A stretch of 7,024 nt of DNA from positions 1-7,024 of the forward strand of contig JAGHVP010000060.1 of the NCBI GenBank assembly GCA_018064305.1, in the 5' to 3' direction. Of the stretch, positions 6,473 through 7,024 are shown piece by piece; position 1 is the stretch's first letter; every line of letters starts with the position of its first letter. The DNA comes from Candidatus Equibacterium intestinale. GTDB taxonomy: Bacteria; Bacteroidota; Bacteroidia; Bacteroidales; UBA932. A program made the position numbers and the translations under genes. A model generated the notes under the pieces. It had not been told where the DNA came from. It did no database searches and saw nothing but the letters and a program-made list of their open reading frames with translations.

Positions 6473-7021
6473 ATGAAGATTTACACAAAGACCGGCGACT
6501 GCGGCCAGACAAGCCTGGTTGGAGGCACGCGCGTAGAGAAATGCCACCCGAGAGTTGAGGCATACGGCAATGTAGACCAGCTCATCAGCCAGCTGGCGGT
6601 GGTGCGCAGCGCTTTTGCAGAAAGCGGCAGACTGCAGAAAGAGTCTGACGACCTGCTTGAGATCCAGAAACATCTGATGCAGGTTTCAGCCCTTCTGGCC
6701 TGCGACAGGGAAAGTGTGAAGCTTCAGCCTGCCGATCCTGCCTGGACCGCCTTCCTTGAAGGTGAGATTGACAGAATGTCAGCCCTGCTCGAGCCGCAGA
6801 AATATTTTGTCATACCCGGCCCTCCAATGGCAGCCGCGCAGTGTCATATCGCCCGCACAGAGTGCCGCAGATGCGAACGCAGCATGGTTGCAATAGAGAG
6901 CAGAACCTGCTATGATTCAGAGTGTTTACAATATATCAACCGCTTGTCCGATTACCTGTACACATTGGCACGATATGTGTGCATGGTTCTGGGCTGCAAA
7001 GAAGAAAACTGGATACCTTAA
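6473..7021 (+). CDS. PduO-type cob(I)alamin adenosyltransferase
   Basis: Transfers the adenosyl group of ATP to reduced corrinoid, giving adenosylcobalamin, a step of cobamide synthesis and salvage in the cytoplasm; family members are trimers of helical bundles. The 182-residue length is usual. The N-terminal ATP-binding signature KIYTKTGDCGQTSLVGGTR (2-20) is clear, then RVEAYGNVDQL (27-37), YFVIPG (111-116), ARTECRRCER (127-136) and YINRLSDYLYTLARY (154-168). From memory of the Lactobacillus reuteri PduO numbering, Asp35, Phe112, Arg128, Arg132 and Asn156 fall on the corresponding active-site residues. Oddities are the usual D-E-L-N stretch reading DQLI, the usual PGG reading PGP, and ten cysteines (10, 24, 77, 124, 131, 134, 146, 151, 170, 175). 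The start ATG is preceded by AGCAGAAT, 27 bp after the ATPase stop. The pduO or cobO-like symbol is not certain, so none is given. Confidence 0.94.
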   Translation: MKIYTKTGDCGQTSLVGGTRVEKCHPRVEAYGNVDQLISQLAVVRSAFAESGRLQKESDDLLEIQKHLMQVSALLACDRESVKLQPADPAWTAFLEGEIDRMSALLEPQKYFVIPGPPMAAAQCHIARTECRRCERSMVAIESRTCYDSECLQYINRLSDYLYTLARYVCMVLGCKEENWIP

Positions 7022-7024
7022 CAT

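Overview
The window reads as ordinary chromosomal DNA from a member of the Bacteroidota, most likely order Bacteroidales. The signs are a LeuRS with the Bacteroidota-type sequence before KMSKS, TAnnTTTG-type -7 promoter elements, A-rich translation starts without Shine-Dalgarno sequences, and FolE, TrkA and PduO-type proteins typical of gut Bacteroidales. G+C is near one half by eye, which would suit a Muribaculaceae- or Barnesiella-like organism better than a Bacteroides, but this cannot be settled from the window.

Layout. (1) 1-2673, plus strand: the C-terminal two thirds of leuS, then 6 bp later a YitT-family membrane protein, closed by a strong intrinsic terminator at 2699-2737. (2) 2751-3701, plus strand: a TAATTTTG promoter element, then two small AraC-type helix-turn-helix proteins in tandem. 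The first carries an N-terminal membrane anchor and the second is soluble; neither has a recognisable sensor domain. (3) 5654-3705, minus strand: folE (GTP cyclohydrolase I) followed 3 bp later by trkA (K+ uptake regulatory subunit). trkA meets the second AraC gene tail to tail with only 3 bp between stop codons. (4) 5655-5758: a short divergent control region with a near-palindrome that contains putative -7 elements for both directions. (5) 5759-7021, plus strand: an ABC ATPase of the LolD/MacB type without a permease, then a PduO-type cob(I)alamin adenosyltransferase that is unusually rich in cysteine. The window ends 3 bases after its stop.

The most striking anomaly is an in-frame TAG at 37-39 inside leuS. 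The reading frame is clearly LeuRS on both sides of it, so this is a single nonsense codon in a normally essential gene. A sequencing or assembly error, a real mutation in a strain mixture, or amber suppression are the possibilities. General TAG recoding is argued against by folE, which ends with TAG exactly where the family normally ends and would otherwise run in frame straight into trkA.

The least described part is the tandem AraC pair. I found no CRISPR array, rRNA, tRNA, insertion sequence, phage gene or defence system. No stretch of more than about 110 bp lacks a gene.
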